DNA of 64,000 nucleotides from Streptomyces sp. HNM0574. Lineage in GTDB: Bacteria; Actinomycetota; Actinomycetes; Streptomycetales; Streptomycetaceae. Positions 52,213 through 60,143 of the stretch are shown in pieces (positions within the stretch are counted from its first letter, which is position 1; every line of letters begins with the position of its first letter). The notes beneath the pieces are model-generated. The model was not told the origin of the DNA. It saw nothing but the letters and a program-made list of their open reading frames with translations, and made no database searches. The translations under genes and the position numbers were made by a program. The stretch spans positions 372,001-436,000 of the forward strand of contig NZ_JAASAH010000001.1 in assembly GCF_012726235.1 (NCBI RefSeq), in the 5' to 3' direction.

Positions 52213-54852
52213 TCAGGCCTGACCCTTGCGGCCCATGTTTAGGGCCTTACGGTACATCTCGGGCACTCGATAGCGCTCGGCCTTGTACCGGGGGCCGGCT
52301 ACCTCCTCGAGCAGACCCACGTCGCGGGCGAGCCTGACCAGGTCAGGGGACGCATCTCCAAGATGTTCGGCGGCAAAGGGTGTTGAGCCGATAGCCCGCA
52401 ATTTTTCCAGCAACGGGTCCAGTTCGGGGAATTCGTCCCGCTGGAGGGCATCCAGTGCCGAGTCGCTAACCTCGTCCAGGGACTCTACCAGCGCTCGCGG
52501 GCGGATGATGGATCGGGAATAAGGGTTCCCTGCCTCGAAGCCCCGCTCCAGCCCAACCGCTGCCGTCATCATTTGGGTGAGCGTTCTAGGGGTGTGATCA
52601 CCGTTGGCGTCAGCGAGTCGGGACCATACCCAGTTGTCGGTGTACGCCGTGCGGCCGCCGGACACACGCTCGCTGGCCAGGATGACCCAAGCGTTGCGGA
52701 CAAATTCCTCTGGCCAGTATTCGACGTGAGTGTCCTCCAGTCGGAAATCAGGCTTGTTCAGGCGACTGGTAACCAGCTGCTGGAATGGGTAGGAGCGCCA
52801 CGCCTGCTTAATGGCGATGCGCAAGTAGTCCATCTTGTTTGACCAGCTCAGGCGTGCTGATCGGGCGCTGAGGTGGGACTTGTTGGGAACCCTCACCTCT
52901 CGCCAAATATCCTCACGCAGCAGCACCTTGAACTTCAGTCGGCGTAGTTGTGGCCCTACTGCACCCACGGCCGTAAGTAGCCCTGCCACCCCGTCGTTAC
53001 GGCGCCTGCGGTCGTTGTCGCTGTTGCCGAAGCCAGTGTCCAGGGCATCGAACAGCAATACATGGTCCGAATCGAGGCTGCGGTCGATCTTTTGAAGCCA
53101 CTCTTCGGCGAGCAAAGGTGCTTGCGGATGTGACAGAAGACGTGTCACATCCCTCAGCAGGTCTGTCCTGAGGTATTCATCGCCCGCCCCCGGGCGGGCG
53201 ATGGGCTCTTGTGGCCAGCCTGGTTGTGGGACATCGGGAAGGTGTTGGTGAATAGCAAGGCCGACCAGTACGGGCCATGCCTGGCGCCACTCCAGCCCTC
53301 GCTTTTGGAGCTCTTGCTCCAGACTCATGTACACATTCGCGTCCGGCGTCCAGCTCCGGTGGGTGTCGAGGCCCGATGGGCTTGTGACGACGACGGCTGC
53401 TGACGCCTCGGCAAGCCGGCGAAATACGGCTGTTTTGCCTGTTCCCTTGCGGCCGATGACGACGTTGGTGTCCAACGCGAGTGCCCGGTCCACGTCGGCC
53501 GTGCTCAGGAAGGTACCGCGTAGCTCCTCGAGTTCTTGGTTCTCGGCGGTTTCGCCAGCGAACTGAAGTGAGGCCAGTACTTGTGCTTTACCTGGTTCAG
53601 GAGCCTCGCTTCCGCGCTCTCCCAGAGCGTCACGGGGCTCAACGAGCCCCGTGACCCAATCAGCTACCACGCTGAAGTCATCTCCGCCCTGAGCCCGCAT
53701 CACAGAGTCCGAGACGGCTAGCGTTTCCTGGTAGCCGATAACTTGAACGATCTCGTCCAGCGCCTCGACCGCCGAATCACCATCAACGTTCCGTGCAACG
53801 GAGAGCCAATCCCGGATCCATGTCTGGGCGCGGTCCGAGTAAACCTCGCGCACCTCTGGAGAGGCGGGCACCGGTGAGACGATGAAGCGAACCTCGGGGG
53901 TGCAGAGCTCCTTCTCCGTCGACCGCCGGGACTTTGCAGCAAGAAGAGCACGTGTGAGGGCCTGTGTGCCTGCCTTGGCCTGAGGGTGCGGGTAAAAGGC
54001 GATGACGTTGATGTCGGATACGTCAAACAGGAGAGGTGCAGCAAGCGGGCTTATGCCCGTTCGTGAGTCGATGAGCACCACGTCAGGTCGCTCGTCGAGG
54101 CTGGAAACCGCTTCGATGAGCAGGCGCAATGGATTTACTTCGTCCTCGCCGTACCAGGCAGAGGGGTCAAGATGAGACAGCAGTCGGGCATATTCTGCGC
54201 CAGGGCGTCCCGCAGGGAGCAGGAACAGTCCGGCTTCTTCGGTGACGCGGAGGATGTGCTCGTCGAGAGAGCCGATGCTGCCGCTCATCTCACTGGACGC
54301 TAGGAGTTGCACCACTCCCATGCCGTCGGTGACACGGTCCTCGATGTCGAACAGCGAGGCAAGCCCGGGGGCTTCGAGGTCCATGTCAATGCAGAGTACA
54401 TTGAGCCCCTGCCCCGCAATGATCTTTGCGGCGTGGGCGAGAGCGGTCGACCGCCCGACACCGCCACGCAGTGAATAGAACGTGGCGACCACTGGTGACG
54501 GGAGAGTTCCGTAGTCCTCAGATGGAAAACGTACGGTGATTTCGTCCGCTCTGCCATTTGCCAATGCTTCGGGCCACAGCGGTAGTTCGGCAGGATCGGG
54601 TGGTGTGCCAAGTTCTTCCTGCTCCACGAAGCTTGCTTCGTCGGGGGTGAGCAGCTCGTACCAGACGATGTCTGCCGCTGGGGCCAGAGTCTGTACACGC
54701 TCTCGGCGGGCGCGTGGGGTCAGGCCGATGAACTCTCCTGAAATCACCGCAACCCTGAGCCCGGCAAAGGGGTCTTGAGTCACCCGCACCTGTTCGCCGA
54801 GTGCATGCCGGAGCGCCTGCTCTGTGCCCCTGATGTCATCAGACCGTGTCAC
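52213..54852 (-). CDS. Dual P-loop ATPase: RGGVGR-type ParA-like domain fused to a second AAA-like NTPase
   Basis: An 879-residue cytoplasmic protein. Residues about 15-60 look like a small alpha/beta domain (VAVISGEFIGLTPRARRERV). Residues about 120-400 are ParA/MinD-like with the deviant Walker A LRGGVGRST (128-136; Arg in place of the usual Lys-Thr), IDMDLEAPG (155-163) and VVLIDSRTG (248-256). From about 430 a second NTPase follows with GRKGTGKT (457-464) and Walker B VLLFDALD (588-595), similar to the Sll1717-type P-loop ATPases, then an alpha-helical C-terminus. The GTG at 54852 has AGGAGG 8 nt upstream and overlaps the HEPN stop (GTGA). GC is lower than in neighbours (36 of 60 bases in a hand-counted stretch, against 44 of 60 in the RHS immunity gene). 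Probably a sensor or switch for the HEPN partner. Confidence 0.85.
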   Translation of the reverse strand: MTRSDDIRGTEQALRHALGEQVRVTQDPFAGLRVAVISGEFIGLTPRARRERVQTLAPAADIVWYELLTPDEASFVEQEELGTPPDPAELPLWPEALANGRADEITVRFPSEDYGTLPSPVVATFYSLRGGVGRSTALAHAAKIIAGQGLNVLCIDMDLEAPGLASLFDIEDRVTDGMGVVQLLASSEMSGSIGSLDEHILRVTEEAGLFLLPAGRPGAEYARLLSHLDPSAWYGEDEVNPLRLLIEAVSSLDERPDVVLIDSRTGISPLAAPLLFDVSDINVIAFYPHPQAKAGTQALTRALLAAKSRRSTEKELCTPEVRFIVSPVPASPEVREVYSDRAQTWIRDWLSVARNVDGDSAVEALDEIVQVIGYQETLAVSDSVMRAQGGDDFSVVADWVTGLVEPRDALGERGSEAPEPGKAQVLASLQFAGETAENQELEELRGTFLSTADVDRALALDTNVVIGRKGTGKTAVFRRLAEASAAVVVTSPSGLDTHRSWTPDANVYMSLEQELQKRGLEWRQAWPVLVGLAIHQHLPDVPQPGWPQEPIARPGAGDEYLRTDLLRDVTRLLSHPQAPLLAEEWLQKIDRSLDSDHVLLFDALDTGFGNSDNDRRRRNDGVAGLLTAVGAVGPQLRRLKFKVLLREDIWREVRVPNKSHLSARSARLSWSNKMDYLRIAIKQAWRSYPFQQLVTSRLNKPDFRLEDTHVEYWPEEFVRNAWVILASERVSGGRTAYTDNWVWSRLADANGDHTPRTLTQMMTAAVGLERGFEAGNPYSRSIIRPRALVESLDEVSDSALDALQRDEFPELDPLLEKLRAIGSTPFAAEHLGDASPDLVRLARDVGLLEEVAGPRYKAERYRVPEMYRKALNMGRKGQA

Positions 54853-55253
54853 GGCGCGTTCCTCCTGTGCGCTTTTGTACGACGTCGCAACTGCTTGGTG
54901 CACCAGGTCACGAAGCGAGTGGCCGCTTTGATCTCGTCCTCGATCTTGACATCTTCCGGGAGCGCGGGCTGGTAACGGAGCCCAACATCACGATCCGTGA
55001 GGAAGTTCTGCACCTCAGGCGGCAGCACGCGCGGGCTGAACCCCGCGTGTGTCAGGATCGCCAGCACGTTGTGCTCTCGGGGTACTGTTCGTCCCTTTGC
55101 GGCGCACAGCGCCTTGGCGAAGCACTCTGCGGTAAACCCCAGGTAGTAGAGGCAGGCGACTTCCCGGTCGGCCCGGCGCAACTCCACTGCGTCCGTTCGG
55201 CGTTCCAGCGCCACGTCCTCCCAGTCCTGAGGCGTGTGCGGATCCTTGTACAA
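54849..55253 (-). CDS. HEPN domain protein (putative RNase effector or toxin)
   Basis: A 134-residue helical protein, translationally coupled to the downstream ATPase by a 4-bp GTGA overlap. The HEPN pattern is clear: a first helix with YYLGFTAECFAKALCAAKG (about residues 36-54), followed by R55-TVPRE-H61, an R-x5-H motif in the range R-x4-6-H that forms the active site of HEPN ribonucleases, and then a helix (NVLAILTHAG). The C-terminus is strongly basic (KQLRRRTKAHRRN). The start is TTG with GGGGGG ahead of it. A palindrome at 55263-55289 lies just upstream. Whether it is an active RNase or only an adaptor is not known. Confidence 0.78.
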   Translation of the reverse strand: MYKDPHTPQDWEDVALERRTDAVELRRADREVACLYYLGFTAECFAKALCAAKGRTVPREHNVLAILTHAGFSPRVLPPEVQNFLTDRDVGLRYQPALPEDVKIEDEIKAATRFVTWCTKQLRRRTKAHRRNAP

Positions 55254-55262
55254 GCGTCCCCC

Positions 55263-55289
55263 CTACAGTGCTGTCCGCCGTCACTGTAG
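55263..55289. promoter_or_regulatory. Palindromic operator candidate of the HEPN-ATPase operon
   Basis: CTACAGTG (55263-55270) and CACTGTAG (55282-55289) form a perfect 8-11-8 inverted repeat, 10 nt upstream of the TTG start. Each arm contains TACAGT, which can serve as a -10 box, so repressor binding would directly occlude the promoter. Confidence 0.55.
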
Positions 55290-55519
55290 ATGGACGTCTC
55301 CTGCGTCCGCACAAGGTTCCCGCGGCTTTGCCATGTCCCTCCCTGAACCCGGCCCTGATGCAGGGTGGCGCGAGGTGTGAGCGAGGAACTACCGGGACTG
55401 CAGCCGGTGGTTGCGATGTCAGGCGCGGGCAGCGGAGGCCGAGCCGTTCTGGATGGAACGGTTCTGTCGCGCCTGGGTCCCCGATTTCATTGCGATAGTG
55501 CAAGGGGCGGTTGGCTTGC

Positions 55520-56593
55520 TCAGGGGACGCGGGCGGTCCACGCGTTCGCGGTGAACCGCTCCTCTGCCAACCGCCGCGCGCGGGCCAGTTCCTCGTCCGT
55601 GACGTGGCCGGGGTGGAGGCCGTAGCGGGTGCGGAAGGAGGTGATCATGCGCTGGATGACCTCGTCGCGGGGGAGGCCGGTCTGGCGGCGCAGGGGGTCG
55701 ACGCGCTTCTTGGCGCTGGTGGTGCCCTTGTCGGAGAGCTTCTCCTTGCCGATGCGGAGGACGTCGAGCATCTTGTCGGCGTCGATGTCGTAGGCCATCG
55801 TCACGTGGTGCAGCACGGCGCCCGTCCCGCCGGCGGGGGCTGTCATCCGCTTCTGCGCGGCGCCCGCGATCTTGCCCGCGCTGGAGGCGATGTCGTTGAG
55901 CGGCTGGTACCACGCCTTGACGCCCATGTCGCCGAGCGCGCCCAGCACCCAGTCGTCGAGGTACGCGTAGCTGTCGGCGAAGGAGAGCCCGTGCACCAGG
56001 GCGTCCGGCACGCTCAGCGAGTAGGTGATGGTGTTGCCCGGTTCGACGAACATCGCGCCGCCGCCGCTGATCCGGCGGACGACGTCGATGCCGTGCCGGG
56101 CCGCGCCCTCGGGGGAGACCTCGTTGCGCAGCGACTGGAAGCTGCCGATGATCACGGCGGGCGAGGCCCACTCCCACACCCGCAGCGTCGGCGGCCGCCG
56201 CCCGGCCGCGACCTCCTCGGTGAGCACCTGGTCGAGCGCCATGTGCAGGGCGGGCGGCTGGGGCGGCTCGTGGATCAGCTGCCAGTCGTAGTCCGTCCAG
56301 TCGGTGGCCTCGGCGACGGCGCGGCGTACGGCGATGCCGACGGCCTCGGCGGTGAAGCCGAACATCACCGTGTGCTCGGGCAGGGTGGCCTCGATCCGGG
56401 CCGCGAGCTGGGCGGCGTCGGCGTCGGCCGGGGCGCCCTCCAGGGCCTGGTCGATGGCGGCGAGCGCCTCGTCGGGTTCGAGGAAGAAGTCACCGGCGAC
56501 CCGGACGTTCCGCAGCACCCCGCCCTCGCTGTCGCAGTCCACGACGACGAGCTTGCCGCCCGGGGCCTTGTACTCGCCGTGCATCGGCGCCAC
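55520..56593 (-). CDS. lplA: Lipoate-protein ligase
   Basis: A 357-residue enzyme attaching lipoate to E2 and GcvH proteins via lipoyl-AMP. The N-terminal about 90 residues form the accessory domain found in actinobacterial LplA. The catalytic domain follows with ALDQVLTEEVAAG, VIIGSFQSLRNEV, the signature RRISGGGAMFVEPGNTITYSL (lipoyl-AMP loop), DIASSAGKIAGAAQKR with the catalytic Lys, and VLHHVTMAYDID. The GTG at 56593 follows AGGAGAG; an ATG three codons later is possible. Part of its 3' region is duplicated at 52129-52177, and the HEPN-ATPase operon lies between, so this 3' end may have been supplied by an inserting element. Confidence 0.92.
   Translation of the reverse strand: MAPMHGEYKAPGGKLVVVDCDSEGGVLRNVRVAGDFFLEPDEALAAIDQALEGAPADADAAQLAARIEATLPEHTVMFGFTAEAVGIAVRRAVAEATDWTDYDWQLIHEPPQPPALHMALDQVLTEEVAAGRRPPTLRVWEWASPAVIIGSFQSLRNEVSPEGAARHGIDVVRRISGGGAMFVEPGNTITYSLSVPDALVHGLSFADSYAYLDDWVLGALGDMGVKAWYQPLNDIASSAGKIAGAAQKRMTAPAGGTGAVLHHVTMAYDIDADKMLDVLRIGKEKLSDKGTTSAKKRVDPLRRQTGLPRDEVIQRMITSFRTRYGLHPGHVTDEELARARRLAEERFTANAWTARVP
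55667..55715 (+). repeat. 49-bp imperfect direct repeat, right copy (inside lplA)
   Basis: Encodes (minus strand) the AKKRVDPLR...TGLPR part of lplA. It is the partner of 52129-52177. Confidence 0.75.
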
Positions 56594-56795
56594 CCGCTCT
56601 CCTGAAAGGGCCCGCCTGCTGCTGGTTCCGGCCGCCGCCCCGGGCCTCGGGCCCGGCCGGACACCAGGCTAACGCCCGCGGATGTCCCGGTTCGTCATGG
56701 GTTGCGGCGCGCGGTCGCCGCCCGGCCCGGGGCTGACTAGCCTGGACAGAGGGGGCTTGTGACTCCATATCTCGTGGAATGGGGAAGTGGCCGTC

Positions 56796-57188
56796 ATGGC
56801 TGGCCGAAGCCGCAGCGAAGTCGAGGCCGAGATCAAGGAGACCCTGGGCCTCGTACCGCATTTCCTCGCCGGAATCCCTGACGAACTGCTCGACTACGAA
56901 TGGCAGATCTTCCAGCGGATCGAGCTCGGCGAGACGCTCATCCCGAACAAGTACAAGGAACTGATGGGGGTGGCACTGCACTCCGAGACGAAGTGCCGCT
57001 ACTGCCTGCTGTTCCACACCGAGGCGGCCCGCTTGTTCGGCGCCACGGAGGAGGAGATCCAGGAGGCCGTGCACTACGCGAAGAACAGCCTGGGCTGGAG
57101 CGCGTACATCAACGGCATGCGCGAGGACTACGACGACTTCGCGCAGGAGGTCGCCCAGATCAAGAGCTATGTGGAGGCGAAGGGCTGA
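56796..57188 (+). CDS. Carboxymuconolactone decarboxylase/AhpD-like protein
   Basis: A 130-residue single-domain protein of the AhpD/CMD fold. It carries the redox motif SETKCRYCLLFHTEAA (C-x2-C-x3-H, about residues 68-75), which in AhpD-like proteins acts as a peroxidase-coupled disulfide reductase site. The N-terminus is helical (SEVEAEIKETLG). I chose the ATG at 56796 because GGGGAAG is 8 nt upstream; a GTG at 56787 is too close to it. Divergent from lplA and followed after 2 nt by a small gene. Confidence 0.85.
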   Translation: MAGRSRSEVEAEIKETLGLVPHFLAGIPDELLDYEWQIFQRIELGETLIPNKYKELMGVALHSETKCRYCLLFHTEAARLFGATEEEIQEAVHYAKNSLGWSAYINGMREDYDDFAQEVAQIKSYVEAKG

Positions 57189-57190
57189 CC

Positions 57191-57409
57191 ATGCGGCTGG
57201 AATGGGCCCGGCCGGGAGTCCTGCGCGCGACCTCGCGCGCCCATGAGCTCGCGGCGCTCGTCGCCGCGGCCCGGCTCGTGGCCGAGTCCCCGCCGCCGGA
57301 GATCTCCGGCGCGGCGCGCGAGGACCTCCGGCGGATCATCGACGACTACGACACCCAGGTCCGGCGGCTGCACGGCGAAGTGCCGCCGCCGGAGGGGGAG
57401 TCGGGGTGA
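57191..57409 (+). CDS. Small conserved protein of unknown function
   Basis: A 72-residue protein starting MRLEWARPGVLR, with a helix of Ala/Leu (HELAALVAAARLVAE) and a second charged helix (REDLRRIIDDYDTQVRRLHG), then a Pro/Glu tail. The ATG is 2 nt after the AhpD-like stop, so it is very likely co-translated. I do not recognise it. Confidence 0.65.
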   Translation: MRLEWARPGVLRATSRAHELAALVAAARLVAESPPPEISGAAREDLRRIIDDYDTQVRRLHGEVPPPEGESG

Positions 57410-57418
57410 GCCCGGCCG

Positions 57419-58615
57419 TCAGAGGATGACGTGGGGCAGGAAGCGGGCGTACTCGTCCGTGACCGGGCCGGCGGACTCGCGGATGCCGAGCCCGGCCGAC
57501 TCGTCCCCGACCACCCAGGCGCCCAGCACGACGCGGTTGCCGTCGAAGTCCGGGAGCGGCGCCAGCTGTTGGTAGCAGCAGGGGTCCGTACGGGCCGCCG
57601 GCGGCTCCTCGGAATCGGCCGTCGGCCGGTGCAGCGTGACGCCCTCGCCCTCGCGGCCGAGCAGCGGCTTCGCGGCCCAGCCGGTGGTACGGGCCAGCTC
57701 GCGCGGGCCGTCGAGGTACGCGGCGAGCAGGTTGGGGTGCCCCGGGTACAGCTCCCAGAGGATCGCCAGCAGCGCCTTGTTGGAGAGCAGCATCTTCCAC
57801 GTGGGCTCGATCCACATGGTGGAGCCGGTGCCGCCGCCGTTGTCGAGGGTGGCCAGGACGCGCGGGCCGAACTCGTCGGTCGCCAGCCACTCCCACGGGT
57901 ACAGCTTGAAGCAGGCGCGTATCCAGCCGAACCGCTGGTCGACGAAGCGGCCGGAGACGCGGTCCCAGCCGATGTCCTCGACGGCGAGCGCCGCCGTCTC
58001 CAGCCCGGCCTGCTCGGCGGTCTCCTTCAGGTACGCGACCGTCATCAGGTCCTCGCCGAGCTCGTCGCCGACGGAGTGCGCGAAGTGCACGGGCGCGCCG
58101 GGCGGGAGCAGTGCGGCCTGCGACTTCCAGGCGTCGACGAGCCGTTCGTGCAGCGAGTTCCACTGGTCGGCGCCGGGGAAGCGCTCCTCCATCCAGAACC
58201 ACTGGGGGGAGGCGGCCTCCACCAGCGAGGTGGGGGTGTCGGCGTTGTACTCCAGCAGCTTGGCCGGGCCGGTGCCGTCGTAGTGCAGGTCGAACCGGTT
58301 GTAGACGGTGGGCTGTTCGGCCCGGCGGTGCCAGGAGTCGGCGACGGCATCCGCCAGCCGCGGGTCGGTGATCCCGAGGTCGGCGAAGCGGTCGTGCTCG
58401 ACGATGTACGCCGCCGCCGCGAGGCACATGGCGTGCAGTTCCTCGACGGTCTCCTCCAGCGCCTCCACCTCGGGCAGGCTGAAGGAGTAGTAGGCGCTCT
58501 CGTCCCAGTAGGGGCGCAGCGAGTCGTCGGGGTAGCGGGTGAGCGGGTAGATGCAGCCCTGCTCCTCGACGGTCTGCTGCCAGCCGGGCCGCGGGGTGAT
58601 GGTGTGACGCTTCAT
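57419..58615 (-). CDS. Glutathionylspermidine synthase-like ATP-grasp ligase (YgiC type)
   Basis: A 398-residue ATP-grasp enzyme of the GSP_synth family, similar to E. coli YgiC and YjfC. Visible motifs include YYSFSLPEVEALEE, YNRFDLHYDGTGPAKLLEYNADTPTSL (ligase core), FKLYPWEWLATDEFG, MWIEPTWKMLLSNKALL, and AAKPLLGREGEGV (ATP-binding Lys and Gly loop). Actinobacteria make no glutathione, so it likely joins another peptide or polyamine. It follows a small lipoprotein gene by 51 bp, mirroring the ygiB-ygiC pair of E. coli. Confidence 0.88.
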   Translation of the reverse strand: MKRHTITPRPGWQQTVEEQGCIYPLTRYPDDSLRPYWDESAYYSFSLPEVEALEETVEELHAMCLAAAAYIVEHDRFADLGITDPRLADAVADSWHRRAEQPTVYNRFDLHYDGTGPAKLLEYNADTPTSLVEAASPQWFWMEERFPGADQWNSLHERLVDAWKSQAALLPPGAPVHFAHSVGDELGEDLMTVAYLKETAEQAGLETAALAVEDIGWDRVSGRFVDQRFGWIRACFKLYPWEWLATDEFGPRVLATLDNGGGTGSTMWIEPTWKMLLSNKALLAILWELYPGHPNLLAAYLDGPRELARTTGWAAKPLLGREGEGVTLHRPTADSEEPPAARTDPCCYQQLAPLPDFDGNRVVLGAWVVGDESAGLGIRESAGPVTDEYARFLPHVIL

Positions 58616-58666
58616 GGGTGCCGTGCTTCGTGGTGAGTGGGGTGCGGACGCCGGTGCTCTCCGTCG

Positions 58667-59122
58667 TCAGCCGCCGGACGAGCCGGAGCGGCCCGAGCAG
58701 CCGAAGCCGCCCCGGTCCACCGCCTGGGACTTGGAGAACGTGCCGCTGTCCGCGTGCCCGCCGCCCTTCGACGAGTCGTAGTACCACTGCGGGTCGCTGC
58801 CGCCCAGGCTGCTCTTGCCCTTGCTCACGCCGCTCCGGGAGCCGCCGCCACCGGCTGCGCCCCCGCCGCTGCTCGAACTGCTCTTGCAGCGCGAGGAGTC
58901 GACGACCTTGTACCCGTTCGCGTAGTCGTAGCTGTTCCGGTCGACGCACCGCTTGTCCGGCTCGGAGCTGCACGCCGACAGGGCGGCGGCGAGGACGCCC
59001 ATGCCGCCGAGGATGACGGTGCTGGAGCGCAGCTTGCGCCGGGAGCGCGGCGCGGGCGCCGTCCGCTCGTCGGTGGGCTCCGCCGCGCTGTGCGTCGTGG
59101 GCTGCTGCTGTGTCCGAGGCAT
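58667..59122 (-). CDS. Small Ser/Gly-rich lipoprotein (YgiB-like)
   Basis: A 151-residue exported protein. The basic N-terminus (RSRRKLRSS), hydrophobic helix (TVILGGMGVLAAALSAC) and lipobox Cys at about residue 51 mark a lipoprotein. The mature part has C-VDRNSYDYANGY, then a Ser/Gly low-complexity stretch, WYYDSSKGG, and a Cys in GGFGCSG. This resembles DUF1190 (YgiB) proteins that accompany ygiC. Upstream partner of the ligase gene in a two-gene operon. Confidence 0.75.
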   Translation of the reverse strand: MPRTQQQPTTHSAAEPTDERTAPAPRSRRKLRSSTVILGGMGVLAAALSACSSEPDKRCVDRNSYDYANGYKVVDSSRCKSSSSSGGGAAGGGGSRSGVSKGKSSLGGSDPQWYYDSSKGGGHADSGTFSKSQAVDRGGFGCSGRSGSSGG

Positions 59123-59329
59123 GGCTGTCTCGACTCCCCCGTATGGATGACCAGTTGACCGCGCGCAAGCATAAGGGAGGCGTCTGTCAGCCGATCGCCC
59201 CGGCGGCCGGGAGCGCGGGGCGGGCGCGGAACCGTCGCGGAATCCGCGCGGAACCCACGGGGGATCTGCGCGGGATCATGGTCACGGGGGTGGAAGCGGG
59301 CCCCGGTCCCGCCCCGGAATCGTCTGGGA

Positions 59330-59351
59330 TAGTGCATCGCGCAGTGCACTA
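59330..59351. promoter_or_regulatory. Palindromic operator candidate of the B3/B4 gene
   Basis: TAGTGCA (59330-59336) and TGCACTA (59345-59351) form a perfect 7-8-7 inverted repeat that abuts a TACAGT -10 candidate (59350-59355). Confidence 0.5.
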
Positions 59352-59396
59352 CAGTGTCCCGTGTTCGTGCCGGACCGCAGCACCGCAGGGAGAACC

Positions 59397-60140
59397 GTGA
59401 CCACCGAGACCCGCAGCAGCCAGGACGTCCACAGCTGGCTGGAGGCCGTGACCGTCGATCCGGCCGTGGCCGAGCTGCGCCCCGACTACCGGGCCCTGCT
59501 GATCACCGCCGAGGGCCTGCGGCCCGGCCCCTCCGACGAGTTCAGCGAGCGGATGCTGACCGCAGCCGAGGAGCGCGTACGGGAGAGCGGCGTCGCCGAG
59601 GACCCGGGCAGCCACCCGCACATCGCCGCCTGGCACGAGGCCTTCCGCTCCTTCGGCGCGAAGCCGAAGCGCATCCGCCCCAGCGCCGACGCGCTGCTGC
59701 GCCGGGTGCCCGAGGGCCTGCCCCGGGTGGACCGGATCACGGACATCTACAACGCGGTCTCCGTCACCCACGCCGTCCCCATCGGCGGCGAGAACCTCGA
59801 CACCTACCAGGGCCCCGCGCGGCTCGCACGGGCCGACGGCACCGAGGAGTTCGAGATCATGACGGCGGGCGAGCCCACCGTCGAGCACCCGAAGGCGGGC
59901 GAGGTCGTCTGGCGCGACGACGCGGGCGTGACCTGCCGCCGCTGGAACTGGCGCCAGTGCGTCCGCACCCGCCTCACCCTGGAGACCACCCGCGCCTTCT
60001 TCCTGCTCGACGCGCTCGGCCCGATGGACGACGCCGCGCTCACCGCCGCCGGTGACGAACTCACCGCCGCACTCGCCGAGTCCAGCCCCGGCCTCGTCAC
60101 CACCACCCGCCTGCTCCGGGCCGTCCCCGAGCAGTCCTGA
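59397..60140 (+). CDS. B3/B4 domain (PheRS beta-like) protein
   Basis: A 247-residue stand-alone B3/B4 domain as found in the beta chain of phenylalanyl-tRNA synthetase. Its core includes AWHEAFRSFGAKPKRIRPSADALLRR, DIYNAVSVTHAVPIGGENLDTYQG, and GEVVWRDDAGVTCRRWNWRQ. Free-standing versions may edit or deacylate mischarged tRNA or bind other ligands; the role is unproven. The GTG at 59397 follows AGGGAGA. The promoter carries a palindrome, suggesting dedicated regulation. Confidence 0.85.
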   Translation: MTTETRSSQDVHSWLEAVTVDPAVAELRPDYRALLITAEGLRPGPSDEFSERMLTAAEERVRESGVAEDPGSHPHIAAWHEAFRSFGAKPKRIRPSADALLRRVPEGLPRVDRITDIYNAVSVTHAVPIGGENLDTYQGPARLARADGTEEFEIMTAGEPTVEHPKAGEVVWRDDAGVTCRRWNWRQCVRTRLTLETTRAFFLLDALGPMDDAALTAAGDELTAALAESSPGLVTTTRLLRAVPEQS

Positions 60141-60143
60141 GCG

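Noticed and set aside
52213..54852. A plasmid or chromosome partition ParA
   Set aside because: There is no ParB or parS-like array, the Walker A is RGGVGRST and not KGGVGKT, and a second NTPase is fused; the HEPN partner indicates another role.
52178..55666. An insertion sequence or transposon carrying the HEPN-ATPase operon
   Set aside because: No transposase or integrase frame and no terminal inverted repeats were found; only the lplA-derived direct repeat supports mobility.
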